Origin: Bacillota bacterium
Lineage (GTDB): Bacteria > Bacillota > Clostridia > Acetivibrionales > JAEZXR01
Reading direction: 5' to 3'
NCBI GenBank assembly: GCA_023419605.1
Contig: JAEZXR010000130.1
Coordinates: 124,001 to 188,000 of the forward strand
Length of the DNA: 64,000 bases
A program made the translations under genes and the position numbers. Position 1 is the stretch's first letter, and every line of letters begins with the position of its first letter. The notes under the pieces are model-generated. The model was not told where the DNA came from, searched no databases, and saw only the letters and a list, made by a program, of their open reading frames with translations. Positions 9,901 through 18,510 of this stretch are shown in pieces.

Positions 9901-10556
9901 ATGCAGGACCTCAAAGCATAGCACTGTCCAGTACTATGGAAGCGAAGGAATTTACATTTGAGATGCCGGCAGTAACAGATCTGGAAGCACGGCTTGTATT
10001 TGAACTCGGTGGAAGCAGCAGGGATATTTATATGGATAATATTATGCTGACTAGAACAACAATGAATAGTAAAGTCGGCAGCAGTAATATCGTGCTCAAC
10101 AGCGAGTTTGAAAACAATTCCGATTATTGGACCGTCTTCGGGGCAGACTGGGAAGGTGTAAACGTGACCTCCTCTGTATACGGTGCAGTTTATAACGGTG
10201 CTCTGGGTATTCATATCGGGAGCTATGAGGGAAACGAATTCTGGTCTACCCAGCTGATTCAAGGGGATTTCACCGTGGAAAAGGGGAAAGCTTACAGGCT
10301 TACATTTGATGCCAAATCTACGAAGGACAGGACGATGGAAGCGATTGTGGAAAGCAATGGCGGTGATTACACAAAATATCTGGATCAGATTCTTACCCTT
10401 ACAAATGAAATGAGAACCTACAGTGTGGATTTTACGGCAGGGGTAACGGACAGCAAGGCACATTTGGTGTTTGCCCTTGGGAAGATAGGAAACGCCGCTC
10501 CCATAGGTATTCATGACATCTACTTTGATAATGTAAGGCTATTTGAAATTAAGTAG
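6966..10556 (+). CDS. S-layer anchored laminarinase-type GH16 beta-glucanase
   Basis: A cell-surface endo-beta-1,3(-1,4)-glucanase of 1196 residues. Order: signal peptide (1-27), three SLH domains (about 35-210), a Gly/Val-rich beta-helix-like region (about 215-380), a Pro-Thr linker, a GH16 catalytic domain (about 415-665), and three CBM4/9-like beta-sandwich modules (about 715-845, 860-1020, 1025-1196). The catalytic motif is E534-I-D536-I-M-E539, with E534 nucleophile and E539 acid/base by family knowledge. This order resembles C. thermocellum Lic16A (SLH, CBM54, GH16, CBM4 repeats), so the beta-helix-like region may be a CBM54. ATG 6966 is chosen because AAAGGGGTG lies 8 nt upstream; an earlier in-frame TTG at 6948 lies before that site. 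Monocistronic, with a terminator at 10582-10625. Confidence 0.92.
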   Translation: MIKLKKCTAILLTLSMLAIFLPQAAFCVPGSWDKEKSFTDLEQHWAAKSIEKWAGKGIITGDDNHHFNPDDGITRAEFCAIINRVFGFTAKSSTSFSDVSPEKWYAEQVSIAKNAGYVAGYGNNVFGPEDNITRQDAAKILKSVFELSNLQNKDVLSSFTDAGDISDYAKDAANIMVSWGYIQGTPDKSFEPGSKITRAETIAILDRIVAELFTAQGTVSMQTIQGNVVVNKSGIEIKDTIIDGNLYLAEGIGQGDVVLSNGKVTGKTYVNGGEKGIHISSSHLGEVAVRSKNGKARLVVSGTSEIHSVELLSAAAIELQAGAKIEKLTAGPEAGNTTVSCNGKIGSFIAKADGITVNGISVTKGSTVEVNGTTVSVKDTGTASHNNGNGTATPAPTATPTPTPTDNTGGESDPWTLVWSDEFNDTTIDSAKWTYDLGSGGDNPGWGNNEKELYTSDAKNVKEENGVLKITALKDSGNANYPYTSARIKTKGLFSKKYGKFEIRAKAPGGKGLWPAIWMLPEDSVYGVWAASGEIDIMEGWGSDTSRICGTIHYGQQWPNNKFTGKTYYYPNGGKSTDFHTYSFEWEPGEMRWYVDGVLYSTQNSWFSKGANTAADYTYPAPFDQPFHLIMNLAVGGNFDGDPDSNADYIPATMEVDYVHIYELTGRPYKTLVKPEVSSEPLPDGYQVQDDGNLIYSNNYGNGFIDENDASKVPADTVISKETGKWMFLHLTTGGSDFGGEGSISTESIGGGNFAKIDITSPGNQTYAIQLIKTATLARGRTYKGSFDAKSTGTRNISVKVSGDGDAGWASYSNGDTFPLSDSIQHYEFTFTMNASSDLKARFEFNVGLDTNPVWIGNVRLEEITPLPENENAAKEPLGDGNHVWNGTFDQGDSTGLLRMKYWNFSTSGAAAVASVNEAARQLKAAITEGGADADSVELVQKGIKMLAGNRYKLSFDARASAAGTLQVEIKSKDGLTKYAGPQSIALSSTMEAKEFTFEMPAVTDLEARLVFELGGSSRDIYMDNIMLTRTTMNSKVGSSNIVLNSEFENNSDYWTVFGADWEGVNVTSSVYGAVYNGALGIHIGSYEGNEFWSTQLIQGDFTVEKGKAYRLTFDAKSTKDRTMEAIVESNGGDYTKYLDQILTLTNEMRTYSVDFTAGVTDSKAHLVFALGKIGNAAPIGIHDIYFDNVRLFEIK

Positions 10557-10581
10557 CTCTTAGGACAAAACGATTGATAAT

Positions 10582-10625
10582 AAAAAGGCAGTCACTTCAC
10601 ATTGTAAGGAGTGGCTGCCTTTTTA
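10582..10625 (+). terminator. Terminator after the SLH-GH16 gene
   Basis: The stem AAAAAGGCAGTCACTT pairs with AAGGAGTGGCTGCCTTTTT with one small bulge, followed by T residues. Confidence 0.85.
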
Positions 10626-10792
10626 TGCTCTGCGGTTTATTGCTGTGAGAGATACTGAAAAACAAATTAAGTACGCAGGAAAAAATATAAAAGATCTTCA
10701 TTAGGGGGAACTATTGCAGAAGTTAGGCAACATATATTTTTGTAATTCCATAGGGCTGGCTCTTTAGTTTGCGGCAAACTGCAGCAGTACGA

Positions 10793-11440
10793 TCAGTTGA
10801 TTTTTGCAATGCACCACTCATATTCTGCTCCCGGGTATACAGGCAAGGGAGCATCCTCAGCCTGCCTTTTCACTACGGAAATCGTAGCTGTTGAAGTTCC
10901 TGCATCTCCAGTAGAGGTCATATAGTGAAATTGGACAACAAATTCCCATGCAGCATCTGCCTGCTCCTGTGCTTTTAGAATATCAAACCGATCGACCCAT
11001 GGACTTGAAGTGCCTGTGACCCATCCGGCAGCCTTAAAATCAGGTAATTCTTTTTCCTGTAAATCATTGGATAAAACGGAATACTGTAAAACGCCATTGC
11101 GGGTCATGACGCCTCTAGCCCAAATATTCACTGCCTCTTCAGGATTTCGCGGTGCGATACCGGATTCCAGAAGCTCCACTTTTCGCTTTAATTCCTGTTT
11201 TTCTCTATCACTGACCTCAATGGTCTGATCTGCATCATTCCATTCGACAGAGGCTCCCAATGCTTCAGCAATCTGCCTTATGGATCCTACAGTGTTCCCC
11301 TCGACCAGTTGCAATGGAACTTTAGAGTTTATCTCCTGGCCATTGACTACCAGTTTGATGTTTTTTGATGCAAAAGCAGCTCCTGTAACGCAGATTGAAG
11401 CCGATAAGGTAGCAATGAAAACGATCATTCTCTTCTTCAT
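10793..11440 (-). CDS. Secreted stalk-domain (copper amine oxidase N-terminal-like) protein
   Basis: A secreted protein of 215 residues. It has a signal peptide (MKKRMIVFIATLSA..., cleaved near an AFA site) followed by a domain of the copper amine oxidase N-terminal family (about 25-85; IKLVVNGQEI ... SIRQIAEALGASVEWN), a stalk module common in Clostridia and Paenibacillus. The remaining 130 residues resemble NTF2-like or DUF4829-type folds (AVNIWARGVMTRNG ... WVTGTSSPW), but this is a weak impression. The start is the ATG at 11438-11440 with AAAGGA at 7 nt spacing; an earlier in-frame ATG at 11461 precedes the ribosome site. No enzyme activity can be assigned. It is the only gene on this strand between the GH16 and recombinase genes. 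Confidence 0.75.
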   Translation of the reverse strand: MKKRMIVFIATLSASICVTGAAFASKNIKLVVNGQEINSKVPLQLVEGNTVGSIRQIAEALGASVEWNDADQTIEVSDREKQELKRKVELLESGIAPRNPEEAVNIWARGVMTRNGVLQYSVLSNDLQEKELPDFKAAGWVTGTSSPWVDRFDILKAQEQADAAWEFVVQFHYMTSTGDAGTSTATISVVKRQAEDAPLPVYPGAEYEWCIAKIN

Positions 11441-11665
11441 GGTACAATCCTTTCTATTCAATAAATTTGACTTACCAAGTACAATAATAATTAATATGCA
11501 CGGATAATTCGTTACAAAAAAGGTACAATTTTTTCGTCATCGCTTAAGGCCTTTATCACAATCGTCTATTCACTATGAATATGTACAAACTTATAATGAA
11601 TAAGCATTATCTATATAGGTTATGATGGAATTAGTATAGATAGAAAGAAATGTGAGGTGGGCCCT

Positions 11666-11830
11666 ATGGGATTTCTGGCACAGGAAACATCTACTGAAAA
11701 GAAAAGCACTGCCAGTCATTCATTGAACGTCTTTGTCCAGTATAACGATGAAAATGGAAAATCACTTAACGACATCCTTAAAGAGATCGTAACAAATTCG
11801 CTTGCCAAGGAATACGAGAGTATAGCGTGA
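11666..11830 (+). CDS. 54-residue protein upstream of the serine recombinase
   Basis: A short open frame from ATG 11666 to TGA 11828, encoding 54 residues beginning MGFLAQETSTEKKS and ending KEYESIA. GTGAGGTGG lies just upstream as ribosome site. The charged, helical C-terminal half (NDENGKSLNDILKEIVTN) has no domain I recognise. Position 82 nt before a large serine recombinase on the same strand fits the small companion frames often seen next to such recombinases, which may act as accessory or directionality factors; this role is inference. A -10-like TATAGGTTATGAT stretch precedes it. Confidence 0.65.
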   Translation: MGFLAQETSTEKKSTASHSLNVFVQYNDENGKSLNDILKEIVTNSLAKEYESIA

Positions 11831-11912
11831 AAAATTTATGCTGCTATCTTCCTGGGTCGGTAGGTCCTATCACTGATGGCAGGCAGTTCTTTTGTTTGGG
11901 GGTAGCTTGTAA

Positions 11913-13538
11913 ATGAATTCAGACATCCATAACTACTTCACGAAAAATGAAAATCCCTATGACAGTGTACCGGTCAATTTTAAAGCTGCCATCTATGTGA
12001 GACTGTCCAGGGAGGATGATGACAAAAGCTATAGTCTCTCAGAAAGTATTATAAACCAGAAAGACTCCCTGGTGAAGTTTGTGCTGCAAAACCGGTGGAC
12101 CCTGGTAGATATATACTGTGATGACGGCTACTCGGGAACGAACTTTGACAGGCCGGATTTTAAAAGGATGATTGGAGATATAGAAGCTGGGAGAATCAAT
12201 ATGGTGGTTACTAAGGATATGTCCAGGCTGGGAAGGGATTATATCGGAACAGGCCACTACATCGAAAGATATTTTCCTGCGAAGAACGTAAGGTACATCG
12301 CACTGAATGACGGAATCGATACCTTTGCCAGTACCTCCAGCAATGATATGGGGCCGTTCAAAACAGTTATCAACGACATGTATGCCAGAGACATCTCAAA
12401 AAAAGTAAGGTTTTCCATGGACGGGAAGCGGCAAGCAGGGAAGTTTATCGGGGCTTTTGCACCTTTTGGCTATAAAAAGTCGGAAGATGATCGGAACAAA
12501 CTGGTTGTTGACCCGGAAGCAGCGGAGATCGTGAGACGGATTTATAGACTCTATGCGGAAGGCAATGGCATTTCTAGGATCGCTGACATCTTGAACAAGG
12601 AAGAGGTGTCCACTCCCTCCCTGTATAAAAAGCAGCGTATCAGCAAGAATTATAAGCATGGAACGGGAAGGAGCTTCCTATGGTCCCACGAAACTATCGC
12701 TAAAATCCTTGAGAATCCTACCTATGCAGGGAATATGACACAGAACAGGTACAGAAAAGTAAGCTATAAAGTACAGAAACTGAAAACCCTCGAAAAGTCA
12801 GAATGGATTACTGTCAATGGCACGCATGAAGCCATTATCAGTCAGGAGGAATTCGATGAGGTACAGCAGTTACGAGCCGTGAAGGGTATCCAATCCGTAG
12901 GAGGGAGTTCCCAAGGCCAGGTGCATCTGCTGTCCGGACTACTTTTTTGCGGTGACTGTGGACAAAAAATGACCTTTAGCAGAGCTGCTTCCAACAAAAA
13001 GTCCTTTATTATCTGCTCCAGGTATAAGCGGTTTAAGCAGTGTTCAAGACACTCCATCGAAGAAAGCATTCTGAACCAGTATGTCATCGACCATTTAAAG
13101 AACATGGCAGAGAGAACTGCCAATATCAGTGAGCTGGAAAAGCTGGCGAAAAAGAATAATTCCATAAGCTCCAGGGAAAAAAATGTACGAAATGAGTATG
13201 AAAAAGCAACAAAGAGAGCTGCCGAGCTCTTAAAGCTCATTAAACTGCTGTATGAAGATAAATTAAAGGGCAATATCTATGAAGCAGATTTTCTGGCGAT
13301 GCTCCAGGAGTACGGACGGGAAAGGGAGAACCTGGACGGTAAAATAAAGGTCCTGGAGCAGAAGCTTCATTTGATGGAGGGGAAAGAGGCTTCCGACTCG
13401 GAAATTCCGGGGCTGGTACAAAGCGTACTGTCCTTTAAAAACATCAGTAAGGGAACTATTGCCAAACTCATTGACAAGGTCATCGTTTATGATAATATGA
13501 ATGTGGCCATACACTATAGATTCAAAAACCCCTTTTAA
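11913..13538 (+). CDS. Large serine recombinase
   Basis: A site-specific DNA recombinase of 541 residues in the large serine integrase/TndX-like group. The resolvase domain (about 25-175) has the catalytic Ser32 in YVRLSRED and the motif TKDMSRLGRDYI. Then come a recombinase domain (about 195-300; AFAPFGYKKS, HETIAKILENPTYAGN), a zinc ribbon (about 345-380; CGDCG ... CSRY ... C) and a Lys/Glu-rich coiled coil (about 395-490). It looks intact. No capsid, transfer or resistance genes flank it, so it may be a lone integrase, a remnant of an element, or a sporulation-type rearrangement enzyme. The weak ribosome site (GGGGGTAGC) fits low expression. The attachment site could not be identified by eye. 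Confidence 0.9.
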   Translation: MNSDIHNYFTKNENPYDSVPVNFKAAIYVRLSREDDDKSYSLSESIINQKDSLVKFVLQNRWTLVDIYCDDGYSGTNFDRPDFKRMIGDIEAGRINMVVTKDMSRLGRDYIGTGHYIERYFPAKNVRYIALNDGIDTFASTSSNDMGPFKTVINDMYARDISKKVRFSMDGKRQAGKFIGAFAPFGYKKSEDDRNKLVVDPEAAEIVRRIYRLYAEGNGISRIADILNKEEVSTPSLYKKQRISKNYKHGTGRSFLWSHETIAKILENPTYAGNMTQNRYRKVSYKVQKLKTLEKSEWITVNGTHEAIISQEEFDEVQQLRAVKGIQSVGGSSQGQVHLLSGLLFCGDCGQKMTFSRAASNKKSFIICSRYKRFKQCSRHSIEESILNQYVIDHLKNMAERTANISELEKLAKKNNSISSREKNVRNEYEKATKRAAELLKLIKLLYEDKLKGNIYEADFLAMLQEYGRERENLDGKIKVLEQKLHLMEGKEASDSEIPGLVQSVLSFKNISKGTIAKLIDKVIVYDNMNVAIHYRFKNPF

Positions 13539-13616
13539 GCTTTTTCAGGAATACAGCTTCGGCTGCATCTTAATCGTATTTTGGAGTTATAGGTATAGTT
13601 TAGGGAGATAACCACC

Positions 13617-13646
13617 AGCGTGCCGGAAACGGTACGCTAAAATTTT
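13617..13646 (+). terminator. Weak terminator-like hairpin after the recombinase
   Basis: The stem AGCGTGCC / GGTACGCT with loop GGAAAC is followed by AAAATTTTG. The T tract is short. Confidence 0.45.
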
Positions 13647-13708
13647 GTCTAAAACACTGTAATATTTTGTTTTTAAATGTGACTAATTAATATGAAAGGA
13701 GGATTTGA

Positions 13709-14197
13709 GTGAAGCAAATAGAAAAGCTATACTTGGAATATAAGCAGGACATCTATAATTACTTAGTAAGCATTACCCATAATCCTGTCCTTTCAGAGGA
13801 TTTGCTTTCCGAAACCTTTGTTAAGGCGATCTATTCTATTGGTAATTTTAAGGGGAATTCATCCGTCAGAACATGGCTATTTAGTATTGCCCGCCATCTA
13901 TGGCTGCAAACTTTGCGAAAGGATAAACCCACAGTGGAATACAGCGATCTTTTGGAGGTCTATGTCACTGACAGCATGGCTGACAGCTTTATCACGAAAG
14001 AAATAGCGGATAGAGTAAGCGAATTGTTAAAAACAAAGGATAATCAAACGCAAAAAATAGTAAGCATGCGTGTGCGTGGGATAAGCTACTGTGAAATCGC
14101 AGAGAAAATAAATATTTCGGAAAACTCGGCACGGGTAATAGAGTTTAGAACGAAAAAGTGGCTTATGTCCATTTTGAAAAAGGAGGGATTTATTTGA
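13709..14197 (+). CDS. ECF-type sigma-70 family RNA polymerase sigma factor
   Basis: An alternative sigma factor of 162 residues. Region 2 (about 5-75) contains SEDLLSETFVKAI and the -10 binding helix TWLFSIARHLWLQTLR. Region 4 (about 100-155) contains the helix-turn-helix RGISYCEIAEKINISENSARVIEFR. The GTG start has a strong AAAGGAGGA site 7-8 nt upstream. Its stop overlaps the TTG start of the next gene, which encodes a zinc-finger anti-sigma factor, so the pair is translationally coupled and probably autoregulated as is usual for ECF systems. The stimulus and target genes are not visible here. Confidence 0.88.
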   Translation: MKQIEKLYLEYKQDIYNYLVSITHNPVLSEDLLSETFVKAIYSIGNFKGNSSVRTWLFSIARHLWLQTLRKDKPTVEYSDLLEVYVTDSMADSFITKEIADRVSELLKTKDNQTQKIVSMRVRGISYCEIAEKINISENSARVIEFRTKKWLMSILKKEGFI

Positions 14198-14649
14198 ACA
14201 CACTCTGTAATGTTATTCTGGATTTAATTCCCCTAGTAAAAGATCATGTAGCAAGCGAGGAGAGCATCAAACTGGTTCAGGAGCATATAAGCAGCTGTGA
14301 AAACTGCAAAATTGAATTTGAAAGCCACGCACTGCCAGCACGGACGGAAATTGACGATAAAAAAGTGGTATCTTCAATCCGGAAAAAGCTGTTTATTATC
14401 ACATCGGTATTATTATTGACCGGAGCTTTTATCGGCATGGCATTAGGCAGAAATACATCTTCAAACCTGATGCCCGCAATCATTGGCGTTTTGGGTATTG
14501 CCTTTTTAGGGATACTAGTATTAAAATTTGATCTAAAGGGAGATCGAAGCGTGAGAAGGTTTTACATTGGGAAAGCCGTTGGCACCCTCATTGTCTTTGC
14601 TGTGGTGGGAATTTATTTATTGCTTAAATACGGGTTGCACATTTTTTAG
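14194..14649 (+). CDS. Zinc-finger (zf-HC2) membrane anti-sigma factor
   Basis: A membrane anti-sigma factor of about 151 residues for the ECF sigma encoded just upstream. The N-terminal cytoplasmic segment holds the anti-sigma zinc motif H-x3-C-x2-C (EHISSCENC, about residues 29-37). Three hydrophobic segments follow (about 60-80, 90-110, 125-145), so the protein lies in the membrane. TTG 14194 is chosen as start because AAAGGAGGG lies 7 nt before it and it overlaps the sigma stop codon; a longer frame from ATG 14158 would begin inside the sigma gene without a ribosome site. Confidence 0.8.
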   Translation: MNTLCNVILDLIPLVKDHVASEESIKLVQEHISSCENCKIEFESHALPARTEIDDKKVVSSIRKKLFIITSVLLLTGAFIGMALGRNTSSNLMPAIIGVLGIAFLGILVLKFDLKGDRSVRRFYIGKAVGTLIVFAVVGIYLLLKYGLHIF

Positions 14650-14707
14650 TTAAAAATAAAACCGAATTTGCCTTTTGCGTTGCAAAGGGAAGGGGTACAT
14701 TGAAAGG

Positions 14708-15526
14708 ATGGCTAAATCAATGAAGAAAAACTTGCAGCTAAATGCAGACAGGTTTCTGGGCTTTGCCGATATTTATGATAATGCAAGGCCTAGATGCCCT
14801 GAAAAAGTAAGGGAAATCATACTAAAGTATCTGGGGACTACTCCGGATCTAGTTGTGGATATGGGATGCGGTACAGGCCTCTCTACAACGATTTGGAGTG
14901 AGGCAAGCAATAAGGTCATCGGAATAGAGCCAAGTACCGATATGATTAAAATAGCAAAGGAGAAGTCCTTCGGTTTGAATAATGTAATATTTACATCTGC
15001 ATTCTCGGATAATACCGGATTGGATAATGCTTGTGCAGATGTTATTACCTGCTCCCAATCATTTCACTGGATGAATCCGGAAACCACCTTGAAGGAAGTA
15101 GCAAGAATTTTAAAAAAAGGTGGTGTTTTTGCAGTCTATGATTATGACTGGCCGCCTGTATGTAATTGGGAAGCAGAGCTGGAGTACCAGAAGCTATTTG
15201 AGAAGGTAAGGGAAATGGAGTCTGCACATCCTGCTGTTAAGGATACCTTTGTAAGATGGGACAAAGACAAGCATCTTTCAAATATAGAAAGCAGCGGGAA
15301 ATTTCGATACGTAAGGGAAATCGTTTTTTCAAATTCTGAAAATTGTACTGCACAAAGGTTTATAGCCATTGCCTTAAGCCAGGGAGGGTTGCAGACCATT
15401 ATCAAAAGGAATATAGATGAAATCAATCCTTATTTGAATACTTTTAAAGAGAGAATGTTTGACATTTTCGGTAATACTGAATTTAAAGCAGACTTTTGTT
15501 ATCGTATGCGTGTAGGGGTAAAGTAA
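14708..15526 (+). CDS. Class I SAM-dependent methyltransferase
   Basis: A cytoplasmic methyltransferase of about 272 residues. The SAM-binding glycine loop is LVVDMGCGTGLSTTIW (about residues 47-62), followed by the acidic end of strand 2 (VIGIEPSTDMIKIA) and the post-II motif ADVITCSQSFHWMN. These match Methyltransf_11/UbiE-like small-molecule methyltransferases; the substrate is unknown. ATG 14708 is preferred (AAGGGG about 12 nt upstream), with ATG 14720 possible. It follows the anti-sigma gene by 58 nt and could be a target of, or co-transcribed with, the sigma operon. A bidirectional-looking terminator follows. Confidence 0.82.
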   Translation: MAKSMKKNLQLNADRFLGFADIYDNARPRCPEKVREIILKYLGTTPDLVVDMGCGTGLSTTIWSEASNKVIGIEPSTDMIKIAKEKSFGLNNVIFTSAFSDNTGLDNACADVITCSQSFHWMNPETTLKEVARILKKGGVFAVYDYDWPPVCNWEAELEYQKLFEKVREMESAHPAVKDTFVRWDKDKHLSNIESSGKFRYVREIVFSNSENCTAQRFIAIALSQGGLQTIIKRNIDEINPYLNTFKERMFDIFGNTEFKADFCYRMRVGVK

Positions 15527-15578
15527 ATTCATATGTATCAGGGAACTTCAAGAAGAAGGTTAAAAGTGCTGTAAATAG

Positions 15579-15616
15579 AGCCCTATGCCAGTCAAACAGG
15601 CATAGGGCTTTGTTTG
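15579..15616 (+). terminator. Terminator after the methyltransferase gene
   Basis: A perfect 11-bp stem AGCCCTATGCC / GGCATAGGGCT with a 9-nt loop and a T-rich tail. Confidence 0.88.
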
Positions 15617-15635
15617 TAACATAAATAGCGGATAC

Positions 15636-15848
15636 TTAAACACTAATGTCAAAGCTGAATGGAATGTCTTCACCGATAAGCTCGTTGAAGGTTTTTACTA
15701 CTTTTTTATCTGCATCCAAGACGATGGTACTATCAAGCTTAATGTGCACAGTTGCATAACCAATAAATTTATCATCCCTGGTCAATGCAATCAAATCACC
15801 TTCAGTCAAGCCGCTGTAATTAGGGTTATTTGGAACACGTAACAACAT
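15636..15848 (-). CDS. Small hypothetical protein (70 residues)
   Basis: A 70-residue protein on the minus strand with a strong ribosome site (AAAGGGGGA, about 6 nt before ATG 15848). It has no signal peptide or membrane helix. The N-terminal half (LTEGDLIALTRDDKFIGYATV) suggests a small beta-barrel, similar to SpoVT/AbrB-like or SH3-like folds, but no family can be assigned. It is single-gene and convergent with the methyltransferase gene. Confidence 0.65.
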   Translation of the reverse strand: MLLRVPNNPNYSGLTEGDLIALTRDDKFIGYATVHIKLDSTIVLDADKKVVKTFNELIGEDIPFSFDISV

Positions 15849-16533
15849 AAATATCCCCCTTTGCAGTTTTTTTACTATATCCTATAAATTTATAGGCTAG
15901 TATGTTCAAAAATCTTTATAAATAAACCGAAAATGTGTTTGTTTACTTCTAAATAATTCGGGTCCTGTAAAATTTAACGGAAAATCCAGCGGAAAAGAGG
16001 CTGCGATGTAGGCAACGTCTTTTTTTGTGCCTTAAAAAAGGCGGGATGCATCTTTATGGACAAATGATCATTGTTTGGCATCATAAATCGTTGGTTGGAA
16101 GGATTGAGTTTTTATTTAAAGAAAACTATAATACAGGTAAACATTGTTTATTTTAATGCATCTCTGAAATTATCTTATATAAAGCACTTATAAGCACTGA
16201 GAATCGTCGAAAATCATAACTCAGATCGCAAAACTATATACGGGTAATTATTGTGCCTTTATTGATGCAGGGAGAGTACTTCTATCTATTAATAAGGCAG
16301 AGTACTCTTTGTCATTTTTTCTGAAGGTGCTGAATGTGGAATTTAGCAGGGAGAAGCGCTTCAAAACGGCTATAGCAGCGGAATTACCAGAGGGCTATGG
16401 AGAAAACAATGTCTGCAGCTTCATCAAAATCATGAGTAAAGGGAGGTGGTGACAAATATGAGTGTATACGGATATTTATGTATAATTATAAAGAAATATA
16501 CTTTAACCAATTAGAATTAAGGAGGTTAAAATT
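15849..16533. other. Long intergenic region before the second GH16 gene
   Basis: It is AT-rich and holds no convincing reading frame. At 15995-16028 an imperfect hairpin (AAGAGGCTGC / GCAACGTCTT, two mismatches) precedes seven T residues and may terminate leftward or rightward transcripts. At 16273-16307 the sequence AGAGTACT recurs as AGTACTCT about 20 nt later and is followed by TTTGTCATTTTTT, another terminator- or leader-like hairpin. A long untranslated leader for the GH16 gene is possible. Confidence 0.4.
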
Positions 16534-18510
16534 ATGCTAAAAAGGAAAAGTCTATCATTGGTATTGGTATTTACATTGATTGCGGGATTGATGTTTACCG
16601 GTACATCCGTAAACGCGGCAACAGGGGATTGGCAGATGGTATGGAACGATGAGTTCAATGGCTCGGCAGGCTCCGGAGTAGACACCGCAAAATGGACCTA
16701 TGAAACCGGAGGCGGTGGTTGGGGAAATGGTGAACTTGAATATTATACAAACCATACAGAGAATGTTTACCTCGAACAGGACGCCAATAATGCCGCCAAC
16801 AGGTATTTGGTCATCAAAGCGATAAAGGAGGCTTATGGCGGCAGCCAATATACCTCAGGCCGTATAAAGACTCAGGACAAGTTCAACTTTAAATACGGTA
16901 AAGTCGAAATGCGAGCCAAGCTCCCCTATGGCCAGGGAATATGGCCTGCGTTTTGGATGCTGGGGGATAATATCAGCTCCGTCAGCTGGCCTGACTGCGG
17001 TGAAGTCGATATTATGGAATATGTGGGACAAACACCTACGAAAGTATATGGTACCATTCATGGCCCAGGATACAATGGAGCCGGTGGGTTGGGTGCATGG
17101 CATGAATATCCGGCCGGATTTTCCGATAGCTTCCATACATATGCTATCGAATGGGAGCCCAATGTGATTCGTTGGTACTTTGACGGTCAATTATTCCAGA
17201 CCCGTACCATCGATGACTTGAATGGAAGGCAGTGGGTATTCGACCATAATTTTTTCCTGCTTTTGAATTGTGCCGTTGGCGGAGCGTGGCCGGGAAGCCC
17301 GGATGCCAGCACGGTATTTCCGCAGAAGTACTGCATAGACTATGTGCGTGTATATCAACGGGAAGGAGGGGTATATCCTCCGGCAACGCCCAGGAATATA
17401 GCTACCCTGAAATCAGTGTCAAATAATCAGTTTGTTTGCGCGGATAATTACAATAACATGTTGTTGTCGGCAAACAGGCCCGCTGCCAGCACCTGGGAAA
17501 TGTTCGAGCAAAAGGACCTCGGCAACGGCAATATAGCGCTGCTGGCTCTGATGGATTACAAATATGTTAGCGCAGGAGCCGGCGGCAACAGCCAATTAAT
17601 AGCCGACAAAGAGACCATAGGCGCTTCGGAAACCTATCAGCTCATAACCAATTCCGATGGAACCAAATCACTCCGATGTGCAGCCAATGGCAAATATGTT
17701 TCCGTAAACGGAGCCGGTGCATTGTTGGCAAGTGCAACAACCATAGGTGCTGCGGAGAAATTCAGCTTTACCTATACAGGCAATCCGCAGCCACAGGTAG
17801 AGATGCCGTCCATTACGCCTGCAGGTGGGAATTATACCACTGCGCAGACAGTGACCATGTCCTGTGCTACAGCTGGGGCAACCATTAAATATACAACGGA
17901 TGGCTCCACACCCAATGCCAGCTCAGCGACTTACACAGCACCGATTTCCGTATCGGCCAATACCACACTAAAAGCTTATGCTTTCAAGACGGGAATGACC
18001 GATTCACCCGTAGCCTCTGCTACCTATACTTTTGGAAGCTATCTCGCACCGTCAACCTGGTATTTGTTTAATGCTTCTGTAAGCGGAGCAACGCCTGCAG
18101 GACAGAACATGCAAACCGGCAATTCCACCGTTACAGGCTGGCAGCCTACAAAATCTGTAACCGCGACAGCAAGTTACTGGTACAGTCCTGTACTGAATGG
18201 AACATATAATGCCGGCAACTGGTCCTTTGTCCTGTGGACGAATGAACCGGCCTCTTCCTCCACCGTTCAAGTGAGTTTGTACAAGGTCAATTCCGATGGA
18301 AGCGGAGCAACACAGATTGGTACTTCCCAAGCATTGGATGTAAAAGCCACAGGAACTGGAAACCATCCTTCAACATTTAACTTTAGCGGCATTTCTCCAG
18401 TTTCCTTGAACAACCAGTCGTTAATGGTGAAAGTAGTGAAGACGGCTGGAGTGGATTGTACCATGGCCTACAATTCCAATGACTTCCCCACAAGGCTGCA
18501 AACTCCTTGA
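16534..18510 (+). CDS. Secreted multimodular GH16 beta-glucanase
   Basis: A secreted beta-1,3-glucanase-type enzyme of 658 residues. Order: signal peptide (1-28, cleavage after NAA), GH16 domain (about 32-283), a beta-trefoil fascin-like module (about 290-425; KSVSNNQFVCADN, KYVSAGAGGN), a CHB_HEX_C-type chitobiase C-terminal module (about 430-505; AGATIKYTTDGSTP) and a C-terminal beta-sandwich (about 510-658) I do not recognise. The active site is E157-V-D159-I-M-E162. The ribosome site is GGAGG, 9 nt before ATG. The CHB_HEX_C module is nearly identical in key stretches to two copies in the GH3 protein encoded just downstream, suggesting shared origin. It probably works with that GH3 enzyme: an endo-glucanase releases oligosaccharides and GH3 trims them. 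Confidence 0.92.
   Translation: MLKRKSLSLVLVFTLIAGLMFTGTSVNAATGDWQMVWNDEFNGSAGSGVDTAKWTYETGGGGWGNGELEYYTNHTENVYLEQDANNAANRYLVIKAIKEAYGGSQYTSGRIKTQDKFNFKYGKVEMRAKLPYGQGIWPAFWMLGDNISSVSWPDCGEVDIMEYVGQTPTKVYGTIHGPGYNGAGGLGAWHEYPAGFSDSFHTYAIEWEPNVIRWYFDGQLFQTRTIDDLNGRQWVFDHNFFLLLNCAVGGAWPGSPDASTVFPQKYCIDYVRVYQREGGVYPPATPRNIATLKSVSNNQFVCADNYNNMLLSANRPAASTWEMFEQKDLGNGNIALLALMDYKYVSAGAGGNSQLIADKETIGASETYQLITNSDGTKSLRCAANGKYVSVNGAGALLASATTIGAAEKFSFTYTGNPQPQVEMPSITPAGGNYTTAQTVTMSCATAGATIKYTTDGSTPNASSATYTAPISVSANTTLKAYAFKTGMTDSPVASATYTFGSYLAPSTWYLFNASVSGATPAGQNMQTGNSTVTGWQPTKSVTATASYWYSPVLNGTYNAGNWSFVLWTNEPASSSTVQVSLYKVNSDGSGATQIGTSQALDVKATGTGNHPSTFNFSGISPVSLNNQSLMVKVVKTAGVDCTMAYNSNDFPTRLQTP

Noticed and set aside
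16273..16320. LicT/BglG-type antiterminator site before the second GH16 gene
   Set aside because: There is a hairpin followed by T-rich sequence, but the conserved RAT sequence is absent and no antiterminator gene is nearby.
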